Source: Flavihumibacter sp. UBA7668 (lineage in GTDB: Bacteria > Bacteroidota > Bacteroidia > Chitinophagales > Chitinophagaceae). Taken from it: a DNA stretch of 64,000 bases. Shown piece after piece: positions 35,826 through 44,101 of this stretch (position 1 is the stretch's first letter; each line of letters starts with the position of its first letter). The stretch covers positions 563,176-627,175 of the forward strand of contig NZ_DLHM01000001.1 of assembly GCF_002483205.1 (NCBI RefSeq). Direction: 5' to 3'. The notes under the pieces are model-generated. The model did no database searches. It saw only the letters and a list, made by a program, of their open reading frames with translations, and had not been told where the DNA came from. Position numbers and translations under genes: made by a program.

Positions 35826-35849
35826 AACCGGCAGCTTCGGCTGCCGGTT
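35826..35849 (+). terminator. Intrinsic terminator after the YceI gene
   Basis: AACCGGCAGC (35826-35835) and GCTGCCGGTT (35840-35849) form a perfect 10-bp stem closed by a stable TTCG tetraloop, followed by TTTTTTA. Confidence 0.92.
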
Positions 35850-35869
35850 TTTTATTGGGAGTGGTTCCC

Positions 35870-35877
35870 TATATTTG
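35870..35877 (+). promoter_or_regulatory. -7 box before the acyl-CoA ligase gene
   Basis: TATATTTG is a perfect TAnnTTTG match, 33 nt before the ATG at 35911 and just after the YceI terminator. No -33 TTG at the standard distance. Confidence 0.4.
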
Positions 35878-35910
35878 AAAAGGATTATTCACCCCTAACG
35901 ATTGAAGCAT

Positions 35911-37704
35911 ATGAATCAGCCACAACGCCTATTTGATTGCCTGAGCCTGCAATTGGAAAAGAACCCGTCCTTTCCCCTGCTTGCCGGCAAAGAAAATGGC
36001 CAATGGAAGGAATACAGTGTGCGGGAGGTTAAGGAAACTGTTGATCAACTAAGTGCCGGACTCCTGAATCTTGGCATCAGTTGTAATGATATGAGTCCGG
36101 AGGGCCGTGATAAAATTGCAGTTTTATCCAAAAACAGGCCTGAATGGGTAATGGTTGATCTGGCGGTACAACAGATTGGAGCTATTCTTACCCCTTTTTA
36201 TCCCACTATTAATGTTAAAGAATTGGAATTTGTTCTCAATGACGCCGGCGTAAAAATGGCTATTGTGAATGATGAGGATTTATACCACAAAATTATAAGC
36301 GTGCAGCCAAGGGTTCCATCGCTCCAATATATTTTCACCTTTGAACATGTAGCCAATGCTGCTCATTGGAAGGATATAATGCGAAATAGCAGCCAGGAGG
36401 CACTTACAAGAATTCCGGCACTTGCTGATCGGATTAAATATGAAGATCTCTTTACGATAATTTATACATCCGGAACAACCGGAACTCCCAAAGGAGTAAT
36501 GTTATCGCACAAAAATGTACTGAGTAATGTGCTGAGCAGTATTGAATCGGCCTTTAATGAAATTGGAGTTGCCGGTAATAAAGCACTTAGTTTTCTCCCA
36601 CTCAACCATATTTTTGAACGGATGGTGACCTATATCTACCTGTTCGGAGGCACCAGTATATATTATGCGGAGAGTCTGGAAACCATTGGTGATAACCTCA
36701 AGGAAGTTCGGCCCACCTTATTTTCAACAGTACCTCGTTTGCTGGAGAAAGTGTATGAAAAAATCATGATGAAGGGTATGGAACTGACAGGTGTGAAACG
36801 TAAGTTGTTCTTTTGGGCACACGATTTGGCAGACCGGTATGAGCTCCATAAAAACCAGGGATTCTGGTACAATACACAACTCTCTCTGGCTAATAAGCTG
36901 GTTTTCAGTAAATGGCGGGAAGGGTTGGGTGGAAATCTCAAAGCCATTGTAAGCGGAGGTGCCGCCTGCCAGGTAAAATTGATCCGGATTTTTACGGCGG
37001 CGCAGATTCCGATTCTGGAAGGTTATGGCCTCACAGAAACATCACCTGTAATTTCTGTAAACAGATACGGCAAACATGGTCGGAAATTTGGAACTGTCGG
37101 GACATTGATAAATGGTGTGGAAGTTAAGATAGCCGAAGATGGAGAAATCCTTTCCCGTGGTCCGCATATAATGATGGGATACTATAAACGCCCGGATCTT
37201 ACAGCTGAGGTGATGAAAGATGGTGACTGGTTTTGTACGGGTGATATTGGATTGTTTGAAGATGGTAAATACTTGAAAATCACGGATCGAAAAAAAGAAA
37301 TGTTCAAAACAAGCGGTGGCAAATATGTGGCACCCTTACCAATAGAGAATAAGCTGAAGGAATCCCTCTTTGTAGAGCAGGTGCTGGTGGTTGGTTCAGA
37401 ACGAAAATTTGTAGGAGCACTGATTGTTCCTTCCTTTGCCAATCTTCGGGATTGGTGCCGCCAGCAAAATATTGAGTATTCAACTAATGAAGAAATGGTT
37501 CGCCATCCAAAAGTGGTGGCACAGTATATTGATTTGGTGGAAAGCTTCAATAAGTTCTTTAATCATGTGGAGCAGATCAAAAAATTTGAACTACTACCCA
37601 TGGATTGGTCTATCGAAACAGGCGAATTGACGCCCAAACTCAGTTTGAAACGCAAAGTAATTCAGGAAAAATACCGCGACGAAATCGAACGGATCTACGC
37701 CTAA
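35911..37704 (+). CDS. Long-chain fatty acid--CoA ligase (AMP-forming)
   Basis: The product (597 aa from the ATG at 35911) is an adenylate-forming enzyme that activates fatty acids to acyl-CoA. The AMP-binding signature YTSGTTGTPKGVMLSHKN is at about 184-201. The motifs GYGLTETSP and DGDWFCTGDIG and the hinge DRKKEMFKTSGGKYVAP are all present. The architecture matches the FadD15-like long-chain group common in Bacteroidota. The upstream TTG at 35902 adds only three residues. A palindromic repeat follows 5 bp after the stop. Confidence 0.93.
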   Translation: MNQPQRLFDCLSLQLEKNPSFPLLAGKENGQWKEYSVREVKETVDQLSAGLLNLGISCNDMSPEGRDKIAVLSKNRPEWVMVDLAVQQIGAILTPFYPTINVKELEFVLNDAGVKMAIVNDEDLYHKIISVQPRVPSLQYIFTFEHVANAAHWKDIMRNSSQEALTRIPALADRIKYEDLFTIIYTSGTTGTPKGVMLSHKNVLSNVLSSIESAFNEIGVAGNKALSFLPLNHIFERMVTYIYLFGGTSIYYAESLETIGDNLKEVRPTLFSTVPRLLEKVYEKIMMKGMELTGVKRKLFFWAHDLADRYELHKNQGFWYNTQLSLANKLVFSKWREGLGGNLKAIVSGGAACQVKLIRIFTAAQIPILEGYGLTETSPVISVNRYGKHGRKFGTVGTLINGVEVKIAEDGEILSRGPHIMMGYYKRPDLTAEVMKDGDWFCTGDIGLFEDGKYLKITDRKKEMFKTSGGKYVAPLPIENKLKESLFVEQVLVVGSERKFVGALIVPSFANLRDWCRQQNIEYSTNEEMVRHPKVVAQYIDLVESFNKFFNHVEQIKKFELLPMDWSIETGELTPKLSLKRKVIQEKYRDEIERIYA

Positions 37705-37709
37705 TCATC

Positions 37710-37737
37710 CACCGGTCGGGTGGCACCGGTCGGGTGG
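37710..37737. repeat. GC-rich palindromic repeat (copy D), tandem halves
   Basis: CACCGGTCGGGTGG occurs twice in perfect tandem (37710-37723, 37724-37737). The ends also pair as TCCACC/GGTGGA around an inner GGTG/CACC stem. It directly follows the acyl-CoA ligase stop codon. Confidence 0.8.
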
Positions 37738-37798
37738 AATTTTGGGAATTACCCAGTTACCCGAAATGTTTATATATTAGAGGCAAATTCAATACCCC

Positions 37799-38008
37799 AT
37801 GAAATTCAGAATCTGTCTTGTGGCGCTTATTGGCGTATTATTTACTGTGAGTTCCTGTACCCGACGGGTAGTTGTTGTTCATCATCCTCCACAACCCCGC
37901 GGCAAACATCATAAAGCACATCGGCTTCCTCCCGGTCAGGCAAAAAAAGTGTATGGTACTAAATCTGCCCGCCCCCATGCACCCGGTCAGCGGAAAAAAC
38001 ACCATTAA
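37799..38008 (+). CDS. Small basic lipoprotein with PPGQAKK motif
   Basis: The 69-residue product has a lipoprotein signal with Cys20 (LFTVSSC), then TRRVVVVHHPP and a His/Lys-rich basic tail. The pattern PPGQAKKVYGTKSARPHAPGQ resembles small Bacteroidota envelope proteins of unknown role that I have seen with that signature. It is flanked by two family palindromes, and its own coding sequence holds the 12-mer TACCCGACGGGT that also occurs in copy E. Confidence 0.7.
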   Translation: MKFRICLVALIGVLFTVSSCTRRVVVVHHPPQPRGKHHKAHRLPPGQAKKVYGTKSARPHAPGQRKKHH

Positions 38009-38012
38009 ATAT

Positions 38013-38050
38013 TTTTACCACCCGTCGGGTCTACCCGACGGGTGGTAAAA
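38013..38050. repeat. 18-bp-arm palindrome (copy E), bidirectional terminator
   Basis: TTTTACCACCCGTCGGGT (38013-38030) and ACCCGACGGGTGGTAAAA (38033-38050) are perfect complements with only 2 nt between them. With A- and T-runs at its ends it fits a bidirectional terminator for the convergent small lipoprotein and cvfB genes. It is a variant of the same repeat family (CCCGTCGGG/CCCGACGGG core). Confidence 0.9.
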
Positions 38051-38052
38051 CG

Positions 38053-38880
38053 CTAAACTTTTTCAATACCGTTATCCTTAATGCGGATGAGTTTCTGCTT
38101 GAAAAGATTACCGATGGCCATTTTGAAGGCTTTTTTGCTCATGCCAAGGTTATCATAAATGTCTTCGGGATCAGATTTGTCATGGTAAGGGAGAAAGCCA
38201 CCATTAGAATCGAGCAGCTCCATAATTTTACCGGCTTCACCACCAATCCGCTGGTATCCGCGTTCACCCAATGCCAGATCAATTTTGTTCTCCTCCCTGA
38301 TTTTCCGGATATAACCATTCAGCTGATCACCCACCTGGATATTCTGATAAATATCACTGAAATGTAAAACCCCCGTATGCTTTCCATTAATAATACACAG
38401 ATATCCAATATCTGTACGGCGATAAACCAACAATTTAACCGCGTCCTTTTCTTTCAATTCCAACACATCATTTGAAAGCATGGACTCTACTTTTTCCGTA
38501 GCAGTGACCCGACCTGTTTGTTCATCGATATAGATATGAACGACATAAATACCGCCCACCCGCATTGTTCCGAGTTGCTTGGATTTCGGAACAAAAATAT
38601 CCTTCATTAAACCCCAATCAAGAAATGCACCCTGATTGGTTGTACTCACTGCTTTTAGGGCAATTATATCTCCCACAACACCCAAAGGGTCCTGCGTTGT
38701 TGCAATAATTCGATCCTCAGAATCGTGATAAACAAAAACCCGCAATTCATCGCCGACTTTTACACCTGCCGGAACAAATCTTTTAGGCAGCAGAATTCCC
38801 TCTTTGCCATCATCCAGAAACAAACCGAAATCTACCATGCGGATAACCGACAAGGTATTGTATTCACCAACTTTAACCAT
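38053..38880 (-). CDS. cvfB: CvfB-family S1-domain RNA-binding protein
   Basis: From the ATG at 38880 the product has 275 residues, the usual CvfB length; a longer frame to 39156 would run back through purU. Three S1-like segments are visible: VGEYNTLSVIRMVDFGLFLDDG at the start, VSTTNQGAFLDWGLMKDIFVP in the middle, and a third near residues 145-210. A C-terminal winged helix (about 215-275, YDNLGMSKKAFKMAIGNLFKQKLI) follows. CvfB binds RNA and affects virulence gene expression in Staphylococcus; the role here is unknown. Confidence 0.88.
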   Translation of the reverse strand: MVKVGEYNTLSVIRMVDFGLFLDDGKEGILLPKRFVPAGVKVGDELRVFVYHDSEDRIIATTQDPLGVVGDIIALKAVSTTNQGAFLDWGLMKDIFVPKSKQLGTMRVGGIYVVHIYIDEQTGRVTATEKVESMLSNDVLELKEKDAVKLLVYRRTDIGYLCIINGKHTGVLHFSDIYQNIQVGDQLNGYIRKIREENKIDLALGERGYQRIGGEAGKIMELLDSNGGFLPYHDKSDPEDIYDNLGMSKKAFKMAIGNLFKQKLIRIKDNGIEKV

Positions 38881-38908
38881 AATTGAAATTTTTAGCAATG
38901 GACCTTGG

Positions 38909-38916
38909 CAAATGTA
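38909..38916 (-). promoter_or_regulatory. -7 box before cvfB
   Basis: The minus strand reads TACATTTG, matching TAnnTTTG, 28 nt before the cvfB ATG at 38880. Confidence 0.4.
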
Positions 38917-38960
38917 GCCGAATTTATGTACCCGAAACGGCGCACATGGCTCAAACCCGG

Positions 38961-38968
38961 TAAATTTG
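38961..38968 (+). promoter_or_regulatory. -7 box before purU
   Basis: TAAATTTG matches TAnnTTTG and ends 17 nt before the ATG at 38986. Together with the reverse box at 38909 it supports a divergent cvfB/purU promoter region. Confidence 0.45.
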
Positions 38969-38985
38969 CAACTCAAATCAGGCGA

Positions 38986-39825
38986 ATGGAAAAAAACCAT
39001 GTAATCAGAATCAAGTGCACGGATCAAAAAGGATTGATTGCCGGAATCGCCAGCATTTTGTACCGGCATGAATATAATATCATGGTCATGAAAGAATTTG
39101 TCGAAACTGAAACCGGACAATTTTTTGCCCGACTGGAAATTGCCGGTGAACTTCATCCATCTGAACTTGAAAAGGAACTAACACAGTTTCTACCTGCTTC
39201 TGCATCGGTCCAGATTATCCCCAAACAAAAGAAGAAAATAGTACTGCTTGTAACGAAAGAATATCATTGCCTTGGTGATTTGTTGGTTCGGCATTATTTC
39301 AATGAATTACATGCAGATATACTGGCTGTAATAGGAAACTATCAGGTACTTGAACCTTTCACACAGAAATTCAATATCCCATTTCATGTGGTGAGTCATG
39401 AAGGAATCAGTAAAGAAGCATTCGAATCCCGCATTTTGGATACACTTGACTTTTATCAGCCAGACTACCTTGTACTGGCAAAATTCATGCGCATTCTCTC
39501 GCCGGAATTTGTTCAACGGTATCAGGATCGCATTATCAATATCCATCACTCCTTTCTCCCGGCATTCATTGGTGCCAACCCCTATAAGAAAGCATTCGAA
39601 CGGGGCGTTAAACTAATCGGCGCCACAGCACATATTGTGAATAACGATCTTGATGAAGGCCCCATAATCACACAACAAATTATACCCGTTAAACACGACG
39701 ATGGCTTAACTGACATGATAGAAGCCGGACATGAAATTGAAAAATCTGTGCTTGCTGAAGCACTTAAGCTGGTATTGGAAGATCGTGTATTTGTATCAGG
39801 CAATAAAACCATCGTATTCAGTTAA
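38986..39825 (+). CDS. purU: Formyltetrahydrofolate deformylase PurU
   Basis: PurU (279 aa from the ATG at 38986) hydrolyses 10-formyltetrahydrofolate to formate and tetrahydrofolate, balancing one-carbon pools. The N-terminal ACT domain (HVIRIKCTDQKGLIAGIASILY) is followed by a formyltransferase-like domain with INIHHSFLPAFIGANPY (catalytic histidine about 185) and the aspartate in DLDEGPIITQQ (about 222). Length is typical. The stop codon overlaps the next ATG. Confidence 0.95.
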   Translation: MEKNHVIRIKCTDQKGLIAGIASILYRHEYNIMVMKEFVETETGQFFARLEIAGELHPSELEKELTQFLPASASVQIIPKQKKKIVLLVTKEYHCLGDLLVRHYFNELHADILAVIGNYQVLEPFTQKFNIPFHVVSHEGISKEAFESRILDTLDFYQPDYLVLAKFMRILSPEFVQRYQDRIINIHHSFLPAFIGANPYKKAFERGVKLIGATAHIVNNDLDEGPIITQQIIPVKHDDGLTDMIEAGHEIEKSVLAEALKLVLEDRVFVSGNKTIVFS

Positions 39826-40322
39826 TGAAAACATTTACAATTCAACCATATAGCCATGAACACCAGCAGGGTGTAATCGACCTTATTTTACCCATACAAC
39901 AAAATGAATTTGGTGTACCGGTAACCATTGAGGATCAGCCCGATCTTTTAACCATTCCTTATTTCTATCAAAAGAACAAAGGTAATTTCTGGGTAGCCAT
40001 TAGCAATAACGAGCTGGTTGGCAGTATTGGCCTGATTGATATTGGTCATCATTCAGCTGCCATCCGGAAAATGTTCGTTCGTGCTGATTTCAGAGGGAAG
40101 GAAATCGGACTTGGACAGGCCTTGCTTGAAAAGGCAACAAATTGGTGCATTGCAAATGGAATAACAGCTATTTATCTGGGTACAGTTGAACAATTAAAGG
40201 CAGCGCAGCGCTTCTATGAAAAAAACAAGTTCCACAAAATCGCTGCTGAAGAATTGCCGCCTTATTTTCCAAGAATGAAAGTGGACACCCATTTTTATGA
40301 AAGACGTCTGTCAATTGAATAA
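39825..40322 (+). CDS. GNAT-family N-acetyltransferase
   Basis: The product has 165 residues with a GNAT fold: the acetyl-CoA-binding segment is MFVRADFRGKEIGLGQALLEKA (R/Q-x-x-G-x-G/A type, about 85-106), followed by LGTVEQLKAAQRFYEKNKF. The substrate is unknown. It is translationally coupled to purU (TAATGA) and overlaps the tail of the convergent DoxX gene by 28 bp. Confidence 0.88.
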   Translation: MKTFTIQPYSHEHQQGVIDLILPIQQNEFGVPVTIEDQPDLLTIPYFYQKNKGNFWVAISNNELVGSIGLIDIGHHSAAIRKMFVRADFRGKEIGLGQALLEKATNWCIANGITAIYLGTVEQLKAAQRFYEKNKFHKIAAEELPPYFPRMKVDTHFYERRLSIE

Positions 40323-40738
40323 CGACCCCCACCTAGTATAAACAAGGATACACCCATACCAATTGCCAGCAGATGGTATTCAAATCCTTCGCCTTTTTGA
40401 GTTCCCAACCAATTCATAAAAAACCCAAAATCAAGATGGCTTGTAAGAACCATGCCAATAAACAAGCCAATCAGCCCAATTGCTACCAGCCTTGTAGCCA
40501 ACCCAATTACCAGCATTACCGGAAATAAAACCTGCATCAAAATTACCAGAAGGCTAACCAACCAGGGAAGATTTTCCGTTTGCGTCAGGTAATTCATGGC
40601 GGCAGAAAACCCGAATCCACCAAACCATCCAAAAGCCATTTGTGCTCCGTGCGGAAAAATTACAATGGCCAGAGTCAAACGAAGGATAAAACCAGTCAGT
40701 TGATTTTCCGTTTGCATCAAATTCCAAAATTGTTTCAT
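40295..40738 (-). CDS. DoxX-family membrane protein
   Basis: This 147-residue integral membrane protein has four predicted helices (about 17-35, 58-78, 82-102, 120-140) and the DoxX-type start LRLTLAIVIFPHGAQMAFGWFGG. DoxX relatives are linked to quinone or thiosulfate redox reactions and to oxidative stress, without a firmly known function for this branch. The 3' end overlaps the acetyltransferase gene tail to tail. Confidence 0.85.
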   Translation of the reverse strand: MKQFWNLMQTENQLTGFILRLTLAIVIFPHGAQMAFGWFGGFGFSAAMNYLTQTENLPWLVSLLVILMQVLFPVMLVIGLATRLVAIGLIGLFIGMVLTSHLDFGFFMNWLGTQKGEGFEYHLLAIGMGVSLFILGGGRYSIDRRLS

Positions 40739-40837
40739 AAAATCTATTTAGACGACAAATCTGAGAAGATCCAACTCTGAAAAAAATGAACCAGTTCAAG
40801 TTTTATTGCTACCGCTTTTATCAGGTTTACAGTAAAA

Positions 40838-41473
40838 ATGAAACGAACTATTTTGCTCGCAACCATTTTGCTACTCAACTCTTTCAATGTTATTTCCCAA
40901 ATCAATCCTATTGAAATTTTAGCCGGACATGATAATTTGTTTTATCAACACAATGTATCTCTTCCTATCCGGCCCAATTCAAAATTCAGTCTGGTACACG
41001 TAATGAATGCCATGATCCCTAATGAAAAAACTGAAGGAAAAAAAACAAAATCTGGGGAATTAATGAATCAGTTGTATGCAGGATATGCATTGCATCCATC
41101 AATCAAATTTTTAACCGGTGTTTTCTATTCAAATGCAACAGATTATCGAAGCTCAATAGCGATAAGTTTCAGTAAAAAAAACAGGAAGACATTTTATCTG
41201 ATTAGTCCGCGTATTGATTATTCCAAAACCTTTAGTTATGAATTATTTGCACTGATTGAATACCGGTTTAAATTCAACAAAAATTTGACTGGATATTCAA
41301 GATTTCAAACTATGTACAATCGAAGTAAAGACCACAACCGGAGTTATCAAAGGATGCGCTTTGGTCTGGACTTCAATACCGTTCAAATTGGAATTGGAAC
41401 AAATCTGGAAGCTTATGGCAGTGAACATCGGATTGTCACTAACCACGGAATGTTTCTAAGAAAACTATTATAA
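40838..41473 (+). CDS. Exported hypothetical protein, beta-barrel-like
   Basis: I do not recognise a family for this 211-residue protein. It has a signal peptide (MKRTILLATILLLNSFNVISQ). The mature part alternates polar and aromatic residues in predicted beta strands (FYLISPRIDYSKTFSYELFALIEYRFKF), which suggests a small outer-membrane barrel. It ends in a short basic stretch rather than the usual terminal aromatic. It is A/T-richer than its neighbours by eye and overlaps the convergent Crp gene by 6 bp. Confidence 0.55.
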   Translation: MKRTILLATILLLNSFNVISQINPIEILAGHDNLFYQHNVSLPIRPNSKFSLVHVMNAMIPNEKTEGKKTKSGELMNQLYAGYALHPSIKFLTGVFYSNATDYRSSIAISFSKKNRKTFYLISPRIDYSKTFSYELFALIEYRFKFNKNLTGYSRFQTMYNRSKDHNRSYQRMRFGLDFNTVQIGIGTNLEAYGSEHRIVTNHGMFLRKLL

Positions 41474-42073
41474 AGAGTCTTTCCGTGTTTTCAACTTCAG
41501 ATGGATCCTCTTTTTGATTTTACTAAGGAATTCAGCAGACATTCCCAGATAAGAAGCGATATGCTTTTGTGAGATGGCATTTTCGATAGCCGGATACTTT
41601 TCACGAAAATCAAGATAGCGCTGCTCTGCATCAAAACCCATGTTTAGTAAAATTCGCTTTTGGAAACTGGCGTAGGCCTGCTGCGTAATTAACCGAAAAA
41701 AACGTTCCAGTTTTGGAACATCCGAATACAGTTGCTGGAGGTGGTCAAAGGAAATAGAAATTGTTTCCACCTCTTCCAATGCTTCCGTATATAATTGTCC
41801 CGGTTGCTGGGTAATAAAACTGGGGAAGTCGCCGATCCACCAATCCCGAATAGCCAGTTGAATAACATGCTCCTGGCCATTCTCATCAATATAGTAAGTA
41901 CGACAACTTCCTTTGGTTATAAAATTTGTATATCGGTTTACTTCACCTTCTGCAGTAATATATTCACCTCGTTTAAAGGAGCGGGCGATCGATTTCGAAA
42001 GAATCAATTGCCACTCATTTTCAGTGAGTGCTACATAGCGTGAAAAATTAGCAAACAGCAGGGCATCCTCCAT
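41468..42073 (-). CDS. Crp/Fnr-family transcription regulator
   Basis: The product (201 aa) has an N-terminal cyclic-nucleotide-binding-type jelly roll (FKRGEYITAEGEVNRYTNFITKGSCRTYY) and a C-terminal helix-turn-helix (ISQKHIASYLGMSAEFLSKIKKRI). The recognition helix lacks the usual E. coli CRP residues, as in most Bacteroidota members, so ligand and target cannot be predicted. It lies 22 bp after the GHL10-like gene on the same strand and may be in that operon. Confidence 0.88.
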   Translation of the reverse strand: MEDALLFANFSRYVALTENEWQLILSKSIARSFKRGEYITAEGEVNRYTNFITKGSCRTYYIDENGQEHVIQLAIRDWWIGDFPSFITQQPGQLYTEALEEVETISISFDHLQQLYSDVPKLERFFRLITQQAYASFQKRILLNMGFDAEQRYLDFREKYPAIENAISQKHIASYLGMSAEFLSKIKKRIHLKLKTRKDSL

Positions 42074-42095
42074 ATCCGAATTTACTGAATCCCGC

Positions 42096-43172
42096 TCAAG
42101 CCAGTTGCGCTGATTTAAGGGTTGCCAGAACTTCCGGCGTTACATTTCCAAAAAGTGATACGCCGGCTGCGCCTTTTTGCATGGATAATTCAATTCCCTG
42201 TTTAAGTTCCTCCATATTTTCAAAGTCTGGCAAATACAAACCGGCATACAGCGGGAATTTACCAGCAAGAAAATGTACACCCTCGGTTACCGCATCGCCA
42301 ATCCATTTAACATCTTCCTGATAAAATTTATGATAAATCATTGGGAATACTGCGTCCAGGTTCCAATTGGTCCAATCCTGGCGAACAATTCGTCTTGCTA
42401 CCTCAGGTGTTGGAAACACAGCAGCAGTAATCCATTTTTTATGTTTATTTGCTACTTCAGCCAATTGATTTACAACATTATTGATGGCATTATAACGAAA
42501 CAGGCGCCAGGATAAAACACCATCGGGATATGGAAGATCAAGTGGATCTTTTCCAGCTTGTTTTTTATATTCAGCCCTGCAGGTTTCGCAGTAACAGAAA
42601 TCATAGGGAGGTAATTCCTGTTGTTGAACCAGATTATAATTTTTCCATAGATTTAATGGTAAAATCACATCACAAAAACGAATATAATCCAGATGTAATC
42701 CATCTATATAATCCTTCGACAAAATCTGGTCCGCTTCTTCTTTAAGGAAAGCCTGTACTTCCGGTTTAGAGGGACAAAGCCAGCGATAATAACCCACATA
42801 TGGCGGATGATCAATCACTGATTTTCCTTCCCGGGAAACAGCATACCATTCCGGATGTTGCTCCATCAGGGTTTTTACACCTTTGTTCATGGTCCAGTTC
42901 CAGCGATGTGCTTCGAGTTTCATTTTTTTTGCGACCCGGAAATGCAATTCCGAATCATCCTCAAACAAAACGCCCCGCACACCTGAAGCTGCATAAGATC
43001 CATATCGTTCCACCAATTCAGCTTCCGAATCTTTTTTATTGGGTCGTGTCCAGATCCAGTGTTTTGCTTTGTTTTTTTTAAACCCTTGTTCAGCGGTTGC
43101 CAGGCTGGTACCTAAAGATAAACTGGCAGTAGTCAGTAAACTGTTTTTGATAAAATTTCTACGGTTACTCAT
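42096..43172 (-). CDS. GHL10-like glycoside hydrolase with Tat-type signal
   Basis: From the ATG at 43172 the product has 358 residues. The N-terminus SNRRNFIKNSLLTTASLSLG looks like a twin-arginine signal. The body resembles glycosyl-hydrolase-like family GHL10/DUF187 TIM barrels, with the tell-tale DGLHLDYIRFCD, FPMIYHKFY and YAGLYLP. The CxxC pair in FCYCETCRAEY occurs in relatives acting on uncommon glycans. The substrate is not known. It follows the CBM9-like gene by 10 bp. Confidence 0.78.
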   Translation of the reverse strand: MSNRRNFIKNSLLTTASLSLGTSLATAEQGFKKNKAKHWIWTRPNKKDSEAELVERYGSYAASGVRGVLFEDDSELHFRVAKKMKLEAHRWNWTMNKGVKTLMEQHPEWYAVSREGKSVIDHPPYVGYYRWLCPSKPEVQAFLKEEADQILSKDYIDGLHLDYIRFCDVILPLNLWKNYNLVQQQELPPYDFCYCETCRAEYKKQAGKDPLDLPYPDGVLSWRLFRYNAINNVVNQLAEVANKHKKWITAAVFPTPEVARRIVRQDWTNWNLDAVFPMIYHKFYQEDVKWIGDAVTEGVHFLAGKFPLYAGLYLPDFENMEELKQGIELSMQKGAAGVSLFGNVTPEVLATLKSAQLA

Positions 43173-43182
43173 AGCAATTAGT

Positions 43183-43974
43183 TCATTTATCTTTAAATGT
43201 AATATAGCCCCAATATTGCGGAACATGCATGTCGATCAGTCCCTGTGGCGACCAGACCCAGTTATCTTCCGGCAATTGTTTTCCATTTGCTCCTATTCTG
43301 CGTTTATAGGATTGTCCATCCATATCCATGGTCCATTGAACTCTGGAAAAATTAATTCTCCAGGTAGCTCCGGGGATGGGATTGGAAATTCTTCCGGGTC
43401 TTTCCAGGTCCTTATAAGGAATCGCCATTTCAACCATCCATCCTTTGTCGATATCTCTGTTATCGTTCAGGGTACCATTTAACTCAACAGCACTTATCAA
43501 TCCATCTGAGTTCCAGCCCATTACCATTGGTCCGCCTTTTTTATACGGTCTGGTCATAAACAGGTCCATAATAGTACCCAGCGCATTTATTTCATATTCA
43601 AAATATTGTTCCTGGTCATTATTGGGATCCAGAAACACTTCAAAATCATGGTCGTTGAAAATGATAGCATCCCGTTTTGTAAGTGTAGCCCAAAGATGAG
43701 GTTCCTCCAATTCTGCCAAAACATATAAATAATTTTCATCCCAGAGCATTTTTGCTCTTGTCTTTAAACGGGGAACCGGCTTTTTACTTCCTTCAATATC
43801 CTGAAAATAGCTGGTCCAGGCCGCTTTTTTCCAGGCTTTCTCCATTTTGCCATCAATTTGTATTGGCCTGGAAGTTTTGTAAACATCGTATTTAAGCGGA
43901 AGGGAATCCGTAGCATTTCCTGCCTGGACAATATTAGTAAGAGCCAGACCCATAGTTTTCAGAAATAACAGCAT
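43183..43974 (-). CDS. CBM9-like carbohydrate-binding protein
   Basis: This is a secreted carbohydrate-binding family 9-like protein. The start is uncertain: an ATG at 43974 gives a signal-like stretch (LLFLKTMGLALTNIVQAG, 263 residues), while a TTG at 44073 adds another hydrophobic segment. The motif IQIDGKMEKAWKKAAW at the mature N-terminus, MLWDENYLYVLAELEEPHLWATLTKRDAIIFNDHDFEVFLDP split over the middle, and WRINFSRVQW near the end are typical. It is probably the first gene of an operon with the GHL10-like gene. Confidence 0.8.
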   Translation of the reverse strand: MLLFLKTMGLALTNIVQAGNATDSLPLKYDVYKTSRPIQIDGKMEKAWKKAAWTSYFQDIEGSKKPVPRLKTRAKMLWDENYLYVLAELEEPHLWATLTKRDAIIFNDHDFEVFLDPNNDQEQYFEYEINALGTIMDLFMTRPYKKGGPMVMGWNSDGLISAVELNGTLNDNRDIDKGWMVEMAIPYKDLERPGRISNPIPGATWRINFSRVQWTMDMDGQSYKRRIGANGKQLPEDNWVWSPQGLIDMHVPQYWGYITFKDK

Positions 43975-44101
43975 ATCAGGTAGTGTCAGATAAAGAATTT
44001 GTGTAACAAAGCTAATCGCCAACAGGGAAATCAACTTGTTATAATTCAACAAATGATGAGTTCGAATGAACAAAATACTAGCTTGATAAAAAATTTTACA
44101 T

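Noticed and set aside
38881..39156. N-terminal extension of cvfB
   Set aside because: It overlaps purU on the other strand and adds non-family sequence; the ATG at 38880 gives the S1 start.
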